64,000 nucleotides of DNA. It comes from Limnanthes douglasii subsp. nivea. Its lineage: Eukaryota > Streptophyta > Magnoliopsida > Brassicales > Limnanthaceae. The stretch is taken from positions 48,690,742 through 48,754,741 of the forward strand of contig JAUPFV010000005.1 of NCBI GenBank assembly GCA_036936605.1, written 5' to 3'. Made by a program: the position numbers and the translations under genes. Each line of letters opens with the position of its first letter. Within the stretch, counting starts at the first letter, position 1. The notes under the pieces were generated by a model, which made no database searches, had not been told where the DNA came from, and saw only the letters and a list, made by a program, of their open reading frames with translations. This document shows positions 11,695 to 22,750 of this stretch, one piece after another.

Positions 11695-14060
11695 TAATCA
11701 ACAAGGAATGTTAAGTGATTTGATCATTAGGGTAATTCCTATTTAAAACCACACCATCATCATTTTTAGTATGATATTCATTTAATTATCTTCTTTAATA
11801 TGTGTCATATATTGAAAAATACTTAATTATCTTTTTAATTTTTAATATGGGTCATTTTCATCCAACTATAATACTTAATATTGTATTTTTCGCTTTAGAA
11901 ATTCCCCGTCTAGCACACAATCAACTAACGGTTTGACTGGAATCAGTGGACTATTTATTATCAGAATTAAATGTACTTGTAGATTATATACGTCACATTT
12001 TGCTGCCACTAATTTTCTTTTATATACCCCGGAGTAAGGTCTGTTGCGTATGTACCAATTTAAGGGACATCCTATCCAAATAGACATTGAAAGGTAATTG
12101 GAGATCATTTGGACCTATATATATATATATATATATGTATATTTTGACTATTTAATATTTATTTTATTATTATGTTTAGTACTTTTTATTTTTTAATTAT
12201 GAATGATTTTATAAGTTGGAATGTGTCGTGTTGGATTTTTTTTTCTTTTCAGAGATAATCCGCAACCGCTATTTAGAGTACAATAAGTGCGCATAGGGTA
12301 AATCTTCAGTCTGATGCAATAGCCTGCAAACCAACGCCAGAAGGTAAACCACATAAGGTGACACGGTAAGCCGAAAAAACGTATGTAGAGCGACCTGAAC
12401 TCATGACCTTTGGTCACAAGCATGTCTTACTCAACCAACTCGGCTACCTCAGTGGAGTCGTGCTGGATTCATATATATATATATATACACGTTGGATGAT
12501 ACCGATATAATCAAGATAGAGCGCTACAAGTAGTTTCAATGGTTGTGATATTTCGAATTTTTTAATTATTTAGGTGATGAATGTGGTATACTCTTGATCG
12601 TTTGCATTCATTTGAATATGATTGTATTCGGAATAAACGTCAATGAATAACATACGGTTCTAATGTTGCGTCTATCAGTTGGAAAATGCACGATAGAGAA
12701 AATATATTTCTAGGATGCTTTATTCAGATCGGTGAAAGCAATGCACATTAGGAAATTTTCATTCTTTTTCTTCACGAGAACTAGACCGGTCATCAGAGAG
12801 GATAAAGAGCTCCCTAATGTTTGTTAACTTGTCCACTTCATTTAACTTTACCTCAAATTTTTTTCTTCAATGAATAATATTTTCACTTTTGCTTGATCGG
12901 TTGAAGCGTAGGGTTGTATGATAGTTTGTGATATATTACTTTAGTTTGGACTCCTGTTACGTATTTAGTGTTCTAAGCTTAAATATCCACGTTGTTATGT
13001 AGAAAATCAAGAAGTTTGTTCCCAAAAATGGGTGAGATGTCGTTGCATAAATGTGTGCTTTTATTATCTTTCATGTGTGATTCTTCAATTTCTTATGCAG
13101 GTTCGATTATGGGGGCGGGGTGTTGAGAGCCTTTTTCATTGTCGCGGTCGTTATACTAGGTGATCTGTTTGCTACATTCTTAACCTTTTCCTTAATTGGG
13201 GTAACATTGCCTTGTATAGTCGGGGCATCGCTTTTTCAAAAGTCATGATAATTCTTTAAAATAAATGGGGCCACGATTAATTGCTCGTCACATTGGTCGC
13301 AAGTTACCACCATTCTGAGATCCACTGCTACCATTGCCAATCCATCTCGTGTTACTTTATGTAACGTTCCATTCGCACAAACAGATTTCCAAAAACATAG
13401 GTGTTTTTATCATTATGGAATTGAATAACAGTCCTCGTAGGATTCTTTTTTTATATGTTAGGTATATTATGTTGTTCGTACAGTCCCGCAACTAGTCTCT
13501 TATTTCAACAAACTGTTCTACGTATTGCAGCAAATTCTTGTTGGATTTTAGCTTGTAGTGGATGATTAAATTTGAACCCCGCATAATGAACTTAGATCCA
13601 ATGTAATGGTTGCAAAAGGTTATGGAAAATTGGTTAAAGTTTCTAATACTGCCCGTAGGCCTGCCATTAAACCAAGTTAGATAGGTTATTTTCAACGTGA
13701 GAACGAAAGATTTACATTTGAGTCGATTATGAGCTCTCAGGTACCGCAATATCTAATTTCGAAAATTGTCCACGTGATGGTTCGGGTCACTATATCTGGT
13801 GAACTTGTTGATTTTATACTTGTTCAATTGTAGGGGTAATATCACGTGCTCAATTTGGAAGCAAATAAGGAGTCTTTAAGCATAAATTCTTCATATGCAC
13901 CATACAATATGTTATTTTTATTTATACAATGCCTTATTATTTATGTTTCCTTGTCTGTTGAGACCTGATCGTTGTGTTGAATGGTCGTATATAGTTTGTG
14001 AGGGTAATGGTCATGCATCGCAAATGTGTGTTGGTTAAACCTCGGCTAGAGCAACTGACC
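11695..14060 (+). repeat. Duplicated segment F1 (partner of F2 at 31 kb)
   Basis: About 2 kb that aligns in order with 31010-32720: AATCAACAAGGAATGTTAAG, then CCCCGTCTAGCACACAATCA, then GAGGATAAAGAGCT, then GGGTTGTATGA, then AAATATCCAC, then GTTACTTTATG, and so on. F1 has extra DNA (12000-12760, including a SINE) and several small indels. A short hydrophobic frame around 13125-13245 corresponds to the one in F2 but has lost its ATG and ends early. Nothing else in F1 looks coding. It ends where a Tat-type integrase fragment begins. Confidence 0.6.
12238..12456 (-). mobile_element. tRNA-derived SINE
   Basis: Read on the minus strand, it begins CCACTGAGGTAGCCGAGTTG, which contains a polymerase III A-box-like GTAGCCGAGTTGGTTGAG. 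A B-box-like GGTCATGAGTTCAGGTC follows. The 3' end is T-rich on the plus strand (12238-12247). Flanking direct repeats GTCGTGTTGGATT (12225-12237) and GTCGTGCTGGATT (12457-12469) differ at one base and mark a target duplication. It is absent from the F2 copy, so it inserted after the duplication. Confidence 0.82.
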
Positions 14061-14069
14061 GTGTTAAAC

Positions 14070-14930
14070 TGGTGGGGCTTGATCAAGTCGAACCACTTCC
14101 AATGGCTTATGGGCGTTGTCACACTATCAGTTTGGCAATATATTACTTTTCCAAGTGGTTAGGAGCTACACCATTATCCGGGATAACATATAAAATACTA
14201 ATAAAGTTTATTCTTTCGAACATATGTTGCAGGTTTGGCATTCTCAGGCGCATCACTATAGACAATGGTCCACAGTTTGACAATAAAGACATGGAAGTAT
14301 TATGCACATCATGAGAAATTCATCATTGTTTATCTTCTCCTTTTCATCATTAGGCCAATGGACAAGTTGAGGTAGCAAACCGAACAATTTTAATGGGGTT
14401 CGGAAAACAACTTGGAGGGAGCAACCGGGAAATGGCTAAGTTATCAACAAGAAGTATTGTGGGCACACCGAACTACTCCTCATACAACTACTCAAGAGTC
14501 TCCATTCGCTTTAGTTTACAGATTGGATGAAATTAGACATATAGAAGCTACTCTTCCTTCTTTCAGAAGTCAAAATTATTCTCAATAAAATAACAAGGAT
14601 GCAGTAAGGGATCAACTGGATTTGATTGAGGAAAAGAGAATAAAAGCTCACTTAAGAACCATTCACTACCAAGGCCTTATGAGATGCAGGTACGCATCCA
14701 AAGTTAGAAGAAAAAACTTCCAAGTAGGAGATAAAGTTCTAAGGAAAATGTTTTTACATACCAAGGAAAAGAAATTTGAAAAATTGGCTCCGAAATGGGA
14801 AAGACCATACATTGACTACAAAAAATCAAACAAGAAATATGCAAGCTCTTAGACAAAGAAAACAACCTTTTAAAACACCCTTGGAATATTGAGCATTTGA
14901 GGTTGTATATAGAGTAAGCTTATCCTATAA
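14070..14930 (+). pseudogene. Tat-type Ty3/gypsy integrase 3' part, degenerate
   Basis: Remnant of a retrotransposon integrase. The frame at 14072 reads YYFSKWLGATPL, then FILSNICCRFGI, then ITIDNGPQFDNKDM, which is the catalytic-core stretch around the DNGPQF motif. It is followed in other frames by ANGQVEVANRTI and a tail (QVGDKVLRKMFLHTKEKKFE at 14690-14790). Sequence and order match 44240-45000 of the full Tat element. Reverse transcriptase, gag and the left part are missing because F1 ends directly against it. Confidence 0.75.
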
Positions 14931-14951
14931 ATATTTACTTTGTTTTAGTTC

Positions 14952-15360
14952 TGATGAGTCCGAATTCTGCTTACTCTCCGGACAGGGACAGATCGGACCT
15001 AGCTCTCCGGACCGGACAGACCACTTCGAACACCTAGCTAATGGGACTGTTCGAACTATGAAAAAATTACTAAAAAACCTAAACACTTCTTGACTAAGAT
15101 AATTGCTCTCCTACTTAAAGCTCATGGGTCTTTAAACATGACCCGGGTTCATTAAACATGACCCGAAAGCCCATAAGGGCCCAAAATGTAAGGGTATAAA
15201 TACCCAACCACCTGCATTAAATGTGGGTAATGAAAATTAACTGCAACCAGCCAGCTTCATTCTCCCTCTACTCTCTACTCTAAATATAAAACACCCACAT
15301 ACTTCTTTAAGCTACCAAACAAATTACAAGCCTACCCTCACGCGATAATTATCCTTACCA
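14952..15360 (+). mobile_element. Solo LTR, family L, copy 1
   Basis: A 409-base sequence starting TGATGAGTCCGAATTC and ending TTATCCTTACCA, with perfect 5-bp duplications AGTTC at 14947-14951 and 15361-15365. It contains CTCCGGACCGGACAG palindromes and a GTATAAATACC promoter box. It interrupts the DNA just 3' of the degenerate integrase. A second copy sits at 55079-55497. No internal retrotransposon sequence is present, so it most likely arose by LTR-LTR recombination. Confidence 0.88.
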
Positions 15361-15499
15361 AGTTCAATGTAAATATTAAAGGGCATAATGTTTACTACAT
15401 TGGTGACTCGGTGAGGTTTTAATGAGGTACCCGAATCACAATCAACCTATCATCTTTTACCTTTAAAAGTGTCTTTGCTATGCTTGGCTGAGTGAAATT

Positions 15500-15930
15500 T
15501 TGATATATTTGAATGGCTTGGTTGGATTAAAAATTGATGCATTCGAATGAATTACCTTCAAATGCTTGGTTGGATTAAAAACTATTGCCTTTGAATTAAA
15601 TTACCTTCGAATGACTTGGTTGTATTAAAAGTTATTGCCTTCGAATGACTTGGTTGGATTAAAATTTATTTCCTTCGAATGGTTTGGCTAAATTAATTAT
15701 TGATGTCTTTAAATGGATTACCTTCGAATGGCGTGGTCAAATTAAATTTTGATGTCTTCGAATGGATTACCTTTGAATGACTTAACAAAATTAGATTTTG
15801 ATTTTTTTGAATGGATTGCCTTCCAAATGACTTAGCCAAATTAAATTTTGATACCTTCAAATAGATTACCTTCAAATGGCTTGACTAAATTAAATATTGT
15901 TGTCTTTTAATAGATAACCGTCGAAAGGCT
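15500..15930 (+). repeat. Tandem repeat (TTCGAATG unit) 3' of integrase remnant
   Basis: Seven or so imperfect units with the core TACCTTCGAATGACTTGG followed by TTGGATTAAAATTTATTGCC. The array sits at the same relative place, just after pol, as the AAGTTCATCTT array of the full Tat element (45150-45410), although the units are unrelated in sequence. Confidence 0.65.
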
Positions 15931-15949
15931 TGATTATAGTACAATTATT

Positions 15950-16630
15950 CCAAGTTTAGGTCTTTTTTAAATAAAATATACTTAAATAAGATCGGATATT
16001 ATTGGAAGTGAAAATATATTGAAACATGCAATTAATAGATTGATAAATTCTTTTGTTGAGGTGGGGTTACCTGGAAGAATAGATTGATGAGGAGATATAG
16101 AATATTGGGCAAGGGAGCTAGGTTTAGAAGGGATTCGATGTTTGTTGAATGAGAAAACTCTATTGTGTTGTAAAATTTGAGTTACAACTACTCCACATAT
16201 TGAAGATGGTAACCCGACAGCAATTTTAGCTTGCTTTTACTCTTCTTCCAACTCGGATAGATTGAGCCTATCTCTTCTAATTAGTGGAGTCTTCACCATA
16301 TATATACAAACTTTGAAAAGAATGTAGAAAAACAATTAACAAAAGAGGAGAAATCTAATTTGAAAGTTAGATCATTTCTTTATCTAAAATTGTAGTTTGA
16401 ACTATATCTCACTTTAGAAATAAAAACAGTGAAACAAATTACCCTTATATAGGTAAAAAAGAAACAATTTGTTTTTACTAAGTAAGAGGAACCAATAACA
16501 ATAATTAAAGGAGGTTATTAAATGTAACCACGTTTCTTTTTTTGTTTAGATACAATTACCAAGGAAAAAACCGGACAGTAAGTCCAATAACCACCTGACA
16601 AGTGTCTTAGAAAACTAACTATACAAAAGT
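15950..16630. other. No recognisable feature
   Basis: AT-rich sequence between the tandem array and a MULE-like element. It is probably the remaining 3' part of the Tat-type remnant. I see no gene, LTR boundary or repeat in it. Confidence 0.4.
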
Positions 16631-16634
16631 CGTG

Positions 16635-17742
16635 GGCCAAAGCTATTTCCTCTATGATAATTTGTATTTCCTCCATAGTTTGAAAATAACCCCATCTTGT
16701 TATTTCCTCCATAAAGGAAATTACACATTTGTCCTTCTATCCATTTATTCTATCTCTTTCCTTTTCAAGAACGCCATTATTCTACCCATTTATTCTATTG
16801 TCCTACCCATTAACAAATTCAAAGAAAAAAAACCATACTTATCTCTCTCTTCAGTTTTCTACTTTCTTTTGTTTCTCAGTTTCTTTTCAAACCCCTAATC
16901 TCTTCAATTTTATACTGTCTTTTGTTTTCCAGTTTATTTTGGTTATGGCTCTTCTTGTTAGGTTAGGATTCTTATTTGGTAGATTTAGGTTTCGATTAGG
17001 GTTCTTATTTGGTAGATTTAGGGTTCGATTAGGGTTTATGCTTTTGGTTGGATCTGTTTTCCAGTTTTGTTCGATTTTGTGACCATATGGCTGTTCTTTT
17101 ATATTCTGTTTTTTTTAACGAAAGCTTGTGATTCCGAGAGGCCATCTCGGAATCACCTACTTTTTTTTAACTGCAAAACATCTGATTCTGAGTGGCCATC
17201 TCGGAATCACATGTTTTGCAGTTAAAAAAAAGCATGTGATTCCGAGATGGCCTCTCAGAATCACATGATTTCGCTAATGTTTAAATTTTTTGGCTAGCAA
17301 TAGTTACTTCTGAACAAAACAACTGATTCCGAGATACCGTCTCGGAATCAGTTGTTTTTCGTTTAGAACTGCAGAAATCAGGTTTGGCTGAAAAAAAGAA
17401 GTTTCGAAATGGTAAAACATAAAAACAAAGATTACAAAACAAAGATTGAATTACCTTGTTCGTTCCGGTTTAGTTTGGGTTTCTTCATTTTCCATGATTA
17501 ATCTTCAATAAAATTGAAGTTCTTTGTTTTAGGGTTAATTTTAGAAGTAGAATCATATATGTTGGATTAAAGTTAGGTTATTGGTGTGTTTTTTCATATA
17601 AGACTATTTATTAGATCAATGGCATCTAGTGTTAAATTTGAAATAAAAATAAAGGTAATTTGGTAAAAGCAAGTCACTAGTGTTTTTAAAAGTTTGAATG
17701 ATGGAGGAAATAAAAAATAACATGGAGGAAATAGCTTTGGCC
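16635..17742. mobile_element. MULE-like element with palindrome cluster
   Basis: The inverted ends GGCCAAAGCTATTTCCTC and GAGGAAATAGCTTTGGCC extend as imperfect repeats for about 50 bases. Perfect 9-bp target duplications AAAGTCGTG lie at 16626-16634 and 17743-17751, the length typical of Mutator-like elements. No transposase is present. 16800-17090 looks like a captured promoter/leader: pyrimidine-rich, then a twice-repeated TTCTTATTTGGTAGATTTAG phrase. Then 17125-17355 holds four short palindromes with the shared core GATTCCGAGA..TCTCGGAATC. Confidence 0.85.
17161..17232. repeat. Long hairpin inside the MULE-like element
   Basis: The outer arms TTTTTTTTAACTGCAAAACA and TGTTTTGCAGTTAAAAAAAA enclose the inner arms GATTCTGAG and TCTCGGAATC, giving a stem of about 30 bp. 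Neighbouring hairpins at about 17127-17155, 17237-17266 and 17319-17350 repeat the inner core. Confidence 0.8.
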
Positions 17743-17751
17743 AAAGTCGTG

Positions 17752-18230
17752 ACCTTTGGGTAACAACTGCTTTGCTTTAACTATATTCTTTCAAAACAGT
17801 TTAGAAATCATTTAACGTGTTAGTTCTTTCAAAATACTTATGAGAGAGCTAAGGGGACTAGATGTTAGGGGCAGATTATATTGGAAGTGGAAAGTAGAAA
17901 GCACTTTGGATTTCTTTTAGAGAACAATTTAACTATTAATAAAAGTAATAGTATAGTAAGCTGAATGCCTACTTCACCCTATTTTAGGCCTCCATACCCA
18001 TCTAATTGACCCGAATAAATGACCCGACCTAGTTAACCCATAGATCCTCAAAATCTTATTAATAGAGTAAAAAATAAGATGTAATGGGTTGGTTGAATTC
18101 TCTCTTTAAAAGTATTAAGCATAACACATTTCTTCTTTCTCTACTTCCTATCCTAAATTTATTACACAAACAATTTCTAGAAATACCTTTTAATCAGTTT
18201 TCATCATCACCAAATGATTCTTCAAAACTA
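17752..18230. other. No recognisable feature
   Basis: AT-rich DNA with no coding frame. The phrase TATTGGAAGTGGAAA at 17880 resembles ATATTATTGGAAGTG at 15998, so both may be parts of one older element cut by the MULE-like insertion. I cannot define its limits. Confidence 0.3.
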
Positions 18231-19240
18231 GGGATCGAATCGGAACCGAACATGTAAGAACCATATCAAAGTTTTAATGGTTTGGTTTGCGGAAATTTTA
18301 ATGGTTTGGTTTGCAGTTTTGTTTTTAAATTTGAGGTCGATAAAGAACCGGAACGGTAAAACTGGTTATCAGTTCAAAGTAGAAGTTATAAAATAGATGG
18401 AACCAATGGAACTAGTAATCCTACGGAACTTCTGCGGAGCCGAAATCGATAAAACTAAGAAATTGGTGGAATCGATACAGAATGGAACCAATCAAAACGT
18501 TAGAGCCAATTGATTTATTTTTTTAATTTATTTTACATTATATTATTGTCAATATTATTTGGTAAAGACCAACTATAAAATAAAACCAAAGTTTAATTTT
18601 TATTAAGTAAAAAAAATTTGAAAATCAAATTTTAATTATATATTTTTTTAATAATATACCGAACCGAACCAAAAATAGACTAATAATGGATAGAAACGGA
18701 GTTGATCAGACTTAACCAAAATCGGACACTGAAATCGAAGTGAATTGATAACGGAAGGACCGCGTCGAATCAAAACAGATCAGACCGAACTAAAGTCCAA
18801 CGGAACCAAAAGCTCACTATAACGGACTGAAACCGGACCGAACCAAAATTAAACCGAAACAGAATCGGAATGGAACCGAACAGAAAATGGATCGAGAATG
18901 GACAAAAACCGGGCCGAACCAAAACGGATCACACCGAACCAATATCAAACCTAAGTGAAAACTGATTGATAATGGAACGAAACCGGATCAAACCGAAATT
19001 GATCAGACCAAACCAAAATCGGACCAAATTAAAACTGAATCGAACCGAAACCGAACCGATAATGGACCGAAAACAGGCCGAACCGAAACAGATTATATCG
19101 AACAAAAATCAAACCGAACCAAAAATAGACGGATAATAAATCGAAACCAAACCAAACCTAGATAGAGTAGACCAAACCAAAATCGAACCGAATCAAAACA
19201 TGAATGAAAAATTTACCGGTGCAGTGGAAACTGTAATAAA
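18230..19240. repeat. GAACCG-rich hAT-like repeat, copy 1
   Basis: A kilobase of GAACCGAAACCGGA-like motifs around an AT-rich middle with TTGATTTATTTTTTTAATTT. The copy at 57195-57720 shares the middle and the order (TGTTAGAAGCGATTGGTTTA). It resembles non-autonomous hAT elements such as 4905-5614 in texture, but I could not find matching ends or an 8-bp duplication. Confidence 0.45.
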
Positions 19241-19309
19241 AGTAAGGAGGGCCGAGTGCTGCTTCTGGAAAACTATTTTTCAAACTGCGCACCTGGGTCA
19301 AGGTGAATT

Positions 19310-20091
19310 CCAAATTTTAAAATTCAAATGATTATCTTTAATTTTAATTTTTCGAATATTTTTTAATATTTTAGGTTTCAGTAAACAAAACATTAAAAAT
19401 AACGAGTAGTGACTTAATGTAATATATATATATATATAGTAAGTGAATTTCGTGCTATTTATTTTAAGGTTTGAAGATGCATTTTATCAGATTGAGTTAA
19501 GATATAAACATTAGTGTTTGAGAAGAGGATGAGTGTGTGGAGAAAGAGATTTAAAGATGTTTAAGTATCGTTCTATACTGATTGAATTAAGGTCGGATGG
19601 TCCGTATACTCACTTTGACTTGATTTTAGGGTAGCCGAATTTTCAAACCAATAGCTATTTCTTGGTCGTAGTTTGTTTCTGGCCGTTACATTATTTTAGT
19701 GATAATAATTTCAATTTTTTATGGATGTCACCATTCCACGAGCTACCATAGCAAACATTCGGCTAATATGCAGGTCTGAACCTTTAATGCAGATTTTTAC
19801 GTTTTCAATGTCTGGTCTGACAAGACTCAACGTTACTGCTACGTGTAGAATCCCGTGTTATGCATCGCATGGAGATACAAACATGCAAACAGTAAAAACA
19901 AAGTAAAGTCTTTTCTGCTACGTGTAGAATTCCGTGTTATGCATCGCATGGAGATACAAACATGCAAACAGTAAAAACAAAGTAAAGTCTTTTCTATTTA
20001 TTATTAAAATACATATTGAGGTGTTTTATGTATCCGTATTAAAGACATAAATGATTTTCATATAGAAAACTATTTTTTAATAATTATTTTA
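19310..20091 (+). repeat. Dispersed repeat, copy E, left part
   Basis: Best preserved left half of the dispersed repeat, running from a GATTATCTTTAATTTTAATT block through the CTACGTGTAGAATCCCGTG block to AGAAAACTATTTTTTAAT. An 80-base stretch (19836-19915) is directly repeated at 19916-19995. The repeat continues at 23192-23385 after the Pack-MULE, beginning TGGAGTAGAACATTATTTG. Confidence 0.65.
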
Positions 20092-20395
20092 GAAAAATGA
20101 CATACTAAGTACCTTTTTGCCAAACCTATTACTATCTAGTATTCAAAAATGGGTTAATGCTCACTTAATACCCATCTCATTAAACATATCCACTTCTAAT
20201 ACTTTTTTTTTAATACTATAACTACCCTAAACCTAGTATATAAGCCTTATTTTGAGAATTAATGAGTATTTTCGGCCATCAACAATTTTGAATTTTAGCC
20301 TCTATCCCTCTCTCTTAACCCTCCCAAAACACCAAAACGACCGAGCCACCAGAAAACACTCACCAGAACCACCCTCCCGATTCTCTCTCTCATCC

Positions 20396-20560
20396 ATGAA
20401 TGGTCCAGTGAAACCCGAACTTCTTGAAACTCCGAGACTACCTGCTCCGACGACGGCCGTCGTCCTCGACGCATTTTTGAAGCAGATTGTCCCTGTGATT
20501 CATCTAAGCAGCAGTAGTGAGTCCGACTCGAGTGATGACTCGTCCGACGACTTCGAATGA
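20396..20560 (+). CDS. Short acidic-tailed frame, origin unknown
   Basis: A 54-residue frame starting MNGPVKPELLETPRLP and ending in an acidic Ser/Asp run (SSSSESDSSDDSSDDFE). Its start follows a pyrimidine-rich leader with CTCTCTCATCC. I do not recognise the gene. It could be a captured first exon of a third host gene or non-coding leader DNA of SWC4. Its last third is repeated at 21718-21800, where a G replaces the T of the TGA stop, so that frame stays open there. Confidence 0.35.
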   Translation: MNGPVKPELLETPRLPAPTTAVVLDAFLKQIVPVIHLSSSSESDSSDDSSDDFE

Positions 20561-20688
20561 GGTACCAGACTTGACTTGAGCTAGATTTCGATATGCTTAG
20601 TGTTTATGTTCGTGTTCTTTGTTTAACACTATGGATTTGATCGATCGGAGTAAAGAGTGAAGAAAAACCCTAATTTCTCTTAATCGGA

Positions 20689-21532
20689 ATGGATGCGAAA
20701 GACATTTTAGGGTTTCCTAAAACTCCTCTGGCTCTAATTCAGGAGAAGAAGTCTCGACCTCCAAAAGATTCACAGAGAAAACCCAATGGAGTATCACGTG
20801 AGGTAGGTGTATATAACAATTGTGCATCATCCTTATTTTGGTGCTAAATTATAAAGGTGTTCTTATTGAATTTGTAGGTTTATGCACTCACCGGTGGCTT
20901 GGCTCCTCTTATGCCATCCATCGATGCGTCTCAGTTGAAACGACGGCCGCAGCCACAATAAAAGGTTAGTTACATATTGCAGTCTTTTCGCATTGCTTGC
21001 TTGTACAATGTTGCTGTGTTACAGGTCTAATTTACTACCCAATGGTGTACTATGTCAATGGTACACCATTGATTGAAGTAGTTTACACGTCAATGTTTAT
21101 AGAATTGCTGCTAATTGGCTAACATATTTGAAACTTACTCATTAGATCACTTGGGAATGACTTCTTTTCACGAATTCTGCCCGGAAAGATAACTTGGAGC
21201 TTTACCACTGGGCGGGTCTCTAAAGATTAGTATACAGTTTATAGTTGCAAGCTTAAAGAGTCTCTTAATAATGAATGTCTTATACTTTGCAGGTAAGAGT
21301 TGTTAATGGAATTAAACCTACTGGTGACTACTCCTTTGCCAAGTTTAACAAGGTATTAATAAGTGTGCTCTATCCAGAAATCTATTTCATGCTGTAAGAG
21401 TGTATCTTTTACCTGTCATAAGTTTAGTTATCTGTGTAACAATATTGAACTACTTAGCAATTTATTATTGGTAGTCGGTTAATATTATCAAATACACGGA
21501 TCAAGAGTATGAACAACATTTAACTGACCCCG
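20689..21532 (+). pseudogene. SWC4/DMAP1 gene fragment, copy 1
   Basis: Piece of the gene for SWC4 (DMAP1 homologue), a subunit of the SWR1 and NuA4 chromatin complexes. Exon 20689-20802 reads [31 protein letters not shown] and ends at a GT donor. Exon 20878 onward reads VYALTGGLAPLMPSIDASQL then KRRPQPQ and meets a TAA. Later exons are VRVVNGIKPTGDYSFAKFNK (about 21293-21352) and SVNIIKYTDQEYEQHLTDP (21476-21532), each with AG and GT borders. Introns are kept, so capture was at the DNA level. The SANT-like region and everything after it are missing. It is not expected to be functional. Confidence 0.88.
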
Positions 21533-21717
21533 TAAGTTTTTTACTCTATTGTGTATGTTTGTTGAAATAGTTTTTTTTTGCATGTTGTACTGCAGCATGA
21601 TAGATATGCATAAAGACAATTCTAGTTAACTAATCACAAGTATGATAGCTTCTTTGTTAGTAGCCTGATAGATTTGAGTAACATACATTGCGATTGTTTC
21701 GTATATTGCTCTGATAG

Positions 21718-22425
21718 ACGCATTTTTGAAGCAGATCGTCCCTGTGATTCATCTAAGCAGCAGTAGTGAGTCCGACTCGAGTGATGACTCGTCCGACGAC
21801 TTCGAAGGAGGTACCAGACTTGACTTGAGCTAGATTTCGATATGCTTAGTGTTTATGTTCGTGTTCTTTATTTAACACTATGGATTTGATCGATCGGAGT
21901 AAAGAGTGAAGAAAAACCCTAATTTCTCTTAATCGGAATGGATGCGAAAGACATTTTAGGGTTGCCTAAAACTCCTCTGGCTCTAATTCAGGAGAAGAAG
22001 TCTCGACCTCCAAAAGATTCACAGAGAAAACCCAATGGAGTATCACGTGAGGTAGGTGTATATAACAATTGTGCATCATCCTTATTTTGGTGCTAAATTA
22101 TAAAGGTGTTCTTATTGAATTTGTAAGTTTATGCACTCACCGGTGGCTTGGCTCCTCTTATGCCATCCATCGATGCGTCTCAGTTGAAACGACGGCCGCA
22201 GCCACAATAAAAGGTTAGTTACATATTGCAGTATTTTCGCATTTCTTGCTTGTACAATGTTGCTGTGTTACAGGTCTAATTTACTACCCAATGGTGTACT
22301 ATGTCAATGGTACACCATTGATTGAAGTAGTTTACACGTCAATGTTTATAGAATTGCTGCTAATTGGCTAACATATTTGAAACTTACTCATTAGATCACT
22401 TGGGAATGGCTTCCTTTCACGAATC
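21718..22425 (+). pseudogene. SWC4/DMAP1 fragment, copy 2 (tandem duplicate)
   Basis: Repeat of 20469-21177, with about ten single-base differences in 705 bases by eye. It includes the MDAKDILG exon (about 21938-22051) and the VYALTGGLAP exon. In this copy the acceptor TTTGTAG is TTTGTAA, destroying the AG before the second exon. The right junction at 22425 leads straight into the UBC37 fragment. High identity says the duplication is recent compared with the capture. Confidence 0.85.
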
Positions 22426-22457
22426 CTTAATTACAACAGAAGTATTCAGAATTCAAC

Positions 22458-22750
22458 AATTCGAGAAGGGGTACCTGTCAGGGATCTGAATCTTGATCTT
22501 AAAAACCCCTTTCGCATAGACAGTGCCTTCAGGTCCTTCCACCTCTATGTGATAAGAGAAACACAATATTCAAAGCGATTAGATATGAAACGATCAACAA
22601 CAAATAGAGAGGGAGATTGACAGACATACGAGCATCAATGGTGGATATCGAAACGACGTCGGATTCGAGGGATAGAGATGGAAATGATGCGCCGGGTGGT
22701 GGATCGGAGAGAATGAGCTTAAGCTCTTTCTGCATTCTTAAACTGCAGTT
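22458..22750 (-). pseudogene. UBC37-like ubiquitin-conjugating enzyme fragment
   Basis: Two exons of an E2-family gene on the minus strand. The first (to 22630) reads [20 protein letters not shown], then FPSLSL, then ISTIDA. An 85-base intron (22629-22545, GTATGT..CACATAG) follows. The second exon reads [20 protein letters not shown] then PDRYP and stops being recognisable near 22460. This is the N-terminal third of the UBC fold. The exon with the catalytic cysteine is absent. 22750-23060 continues with what looks like its leader and promoter. Confidence 0.85.

Noticed and set aside
12238..12456. Genuine tRNA gene
   Set aside because: A- and B-box-like motifs are present, but no cloverleaf stems could be paired, and target duplications plus T-rich end mark a SINE.
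16960..17040. Possible interstitial telomere repeat (TTTAGGG-like)
   Set aside because: Only isolated TTTAGGG/ATTAGGG words within a longer duplicated phrase; no tandem run.
16729..17082. 117-residue plus-strand frame with repeated LGFLFGRFR
   Set aside because: It follows a duplicated TTCTTATTTGGTAGATTTAG phrase inside a MULE-like element. Composition and context fit a captured leader, not a protein.
17125..17355. CRISPR-like array from repeated GATTCCGAGA cores
   Set aside because: The repeats are palindromes with irregular spacing in a plant transposon; no direct repeat-spacer pattern and no cas genes.
18230..19240. Defined hAT boundaries for the GAACCG-rich block
   Set aside because: Texture is right, but no matching terminal repeats or 8-bp duplication were found, so it is listed only as a repeat.
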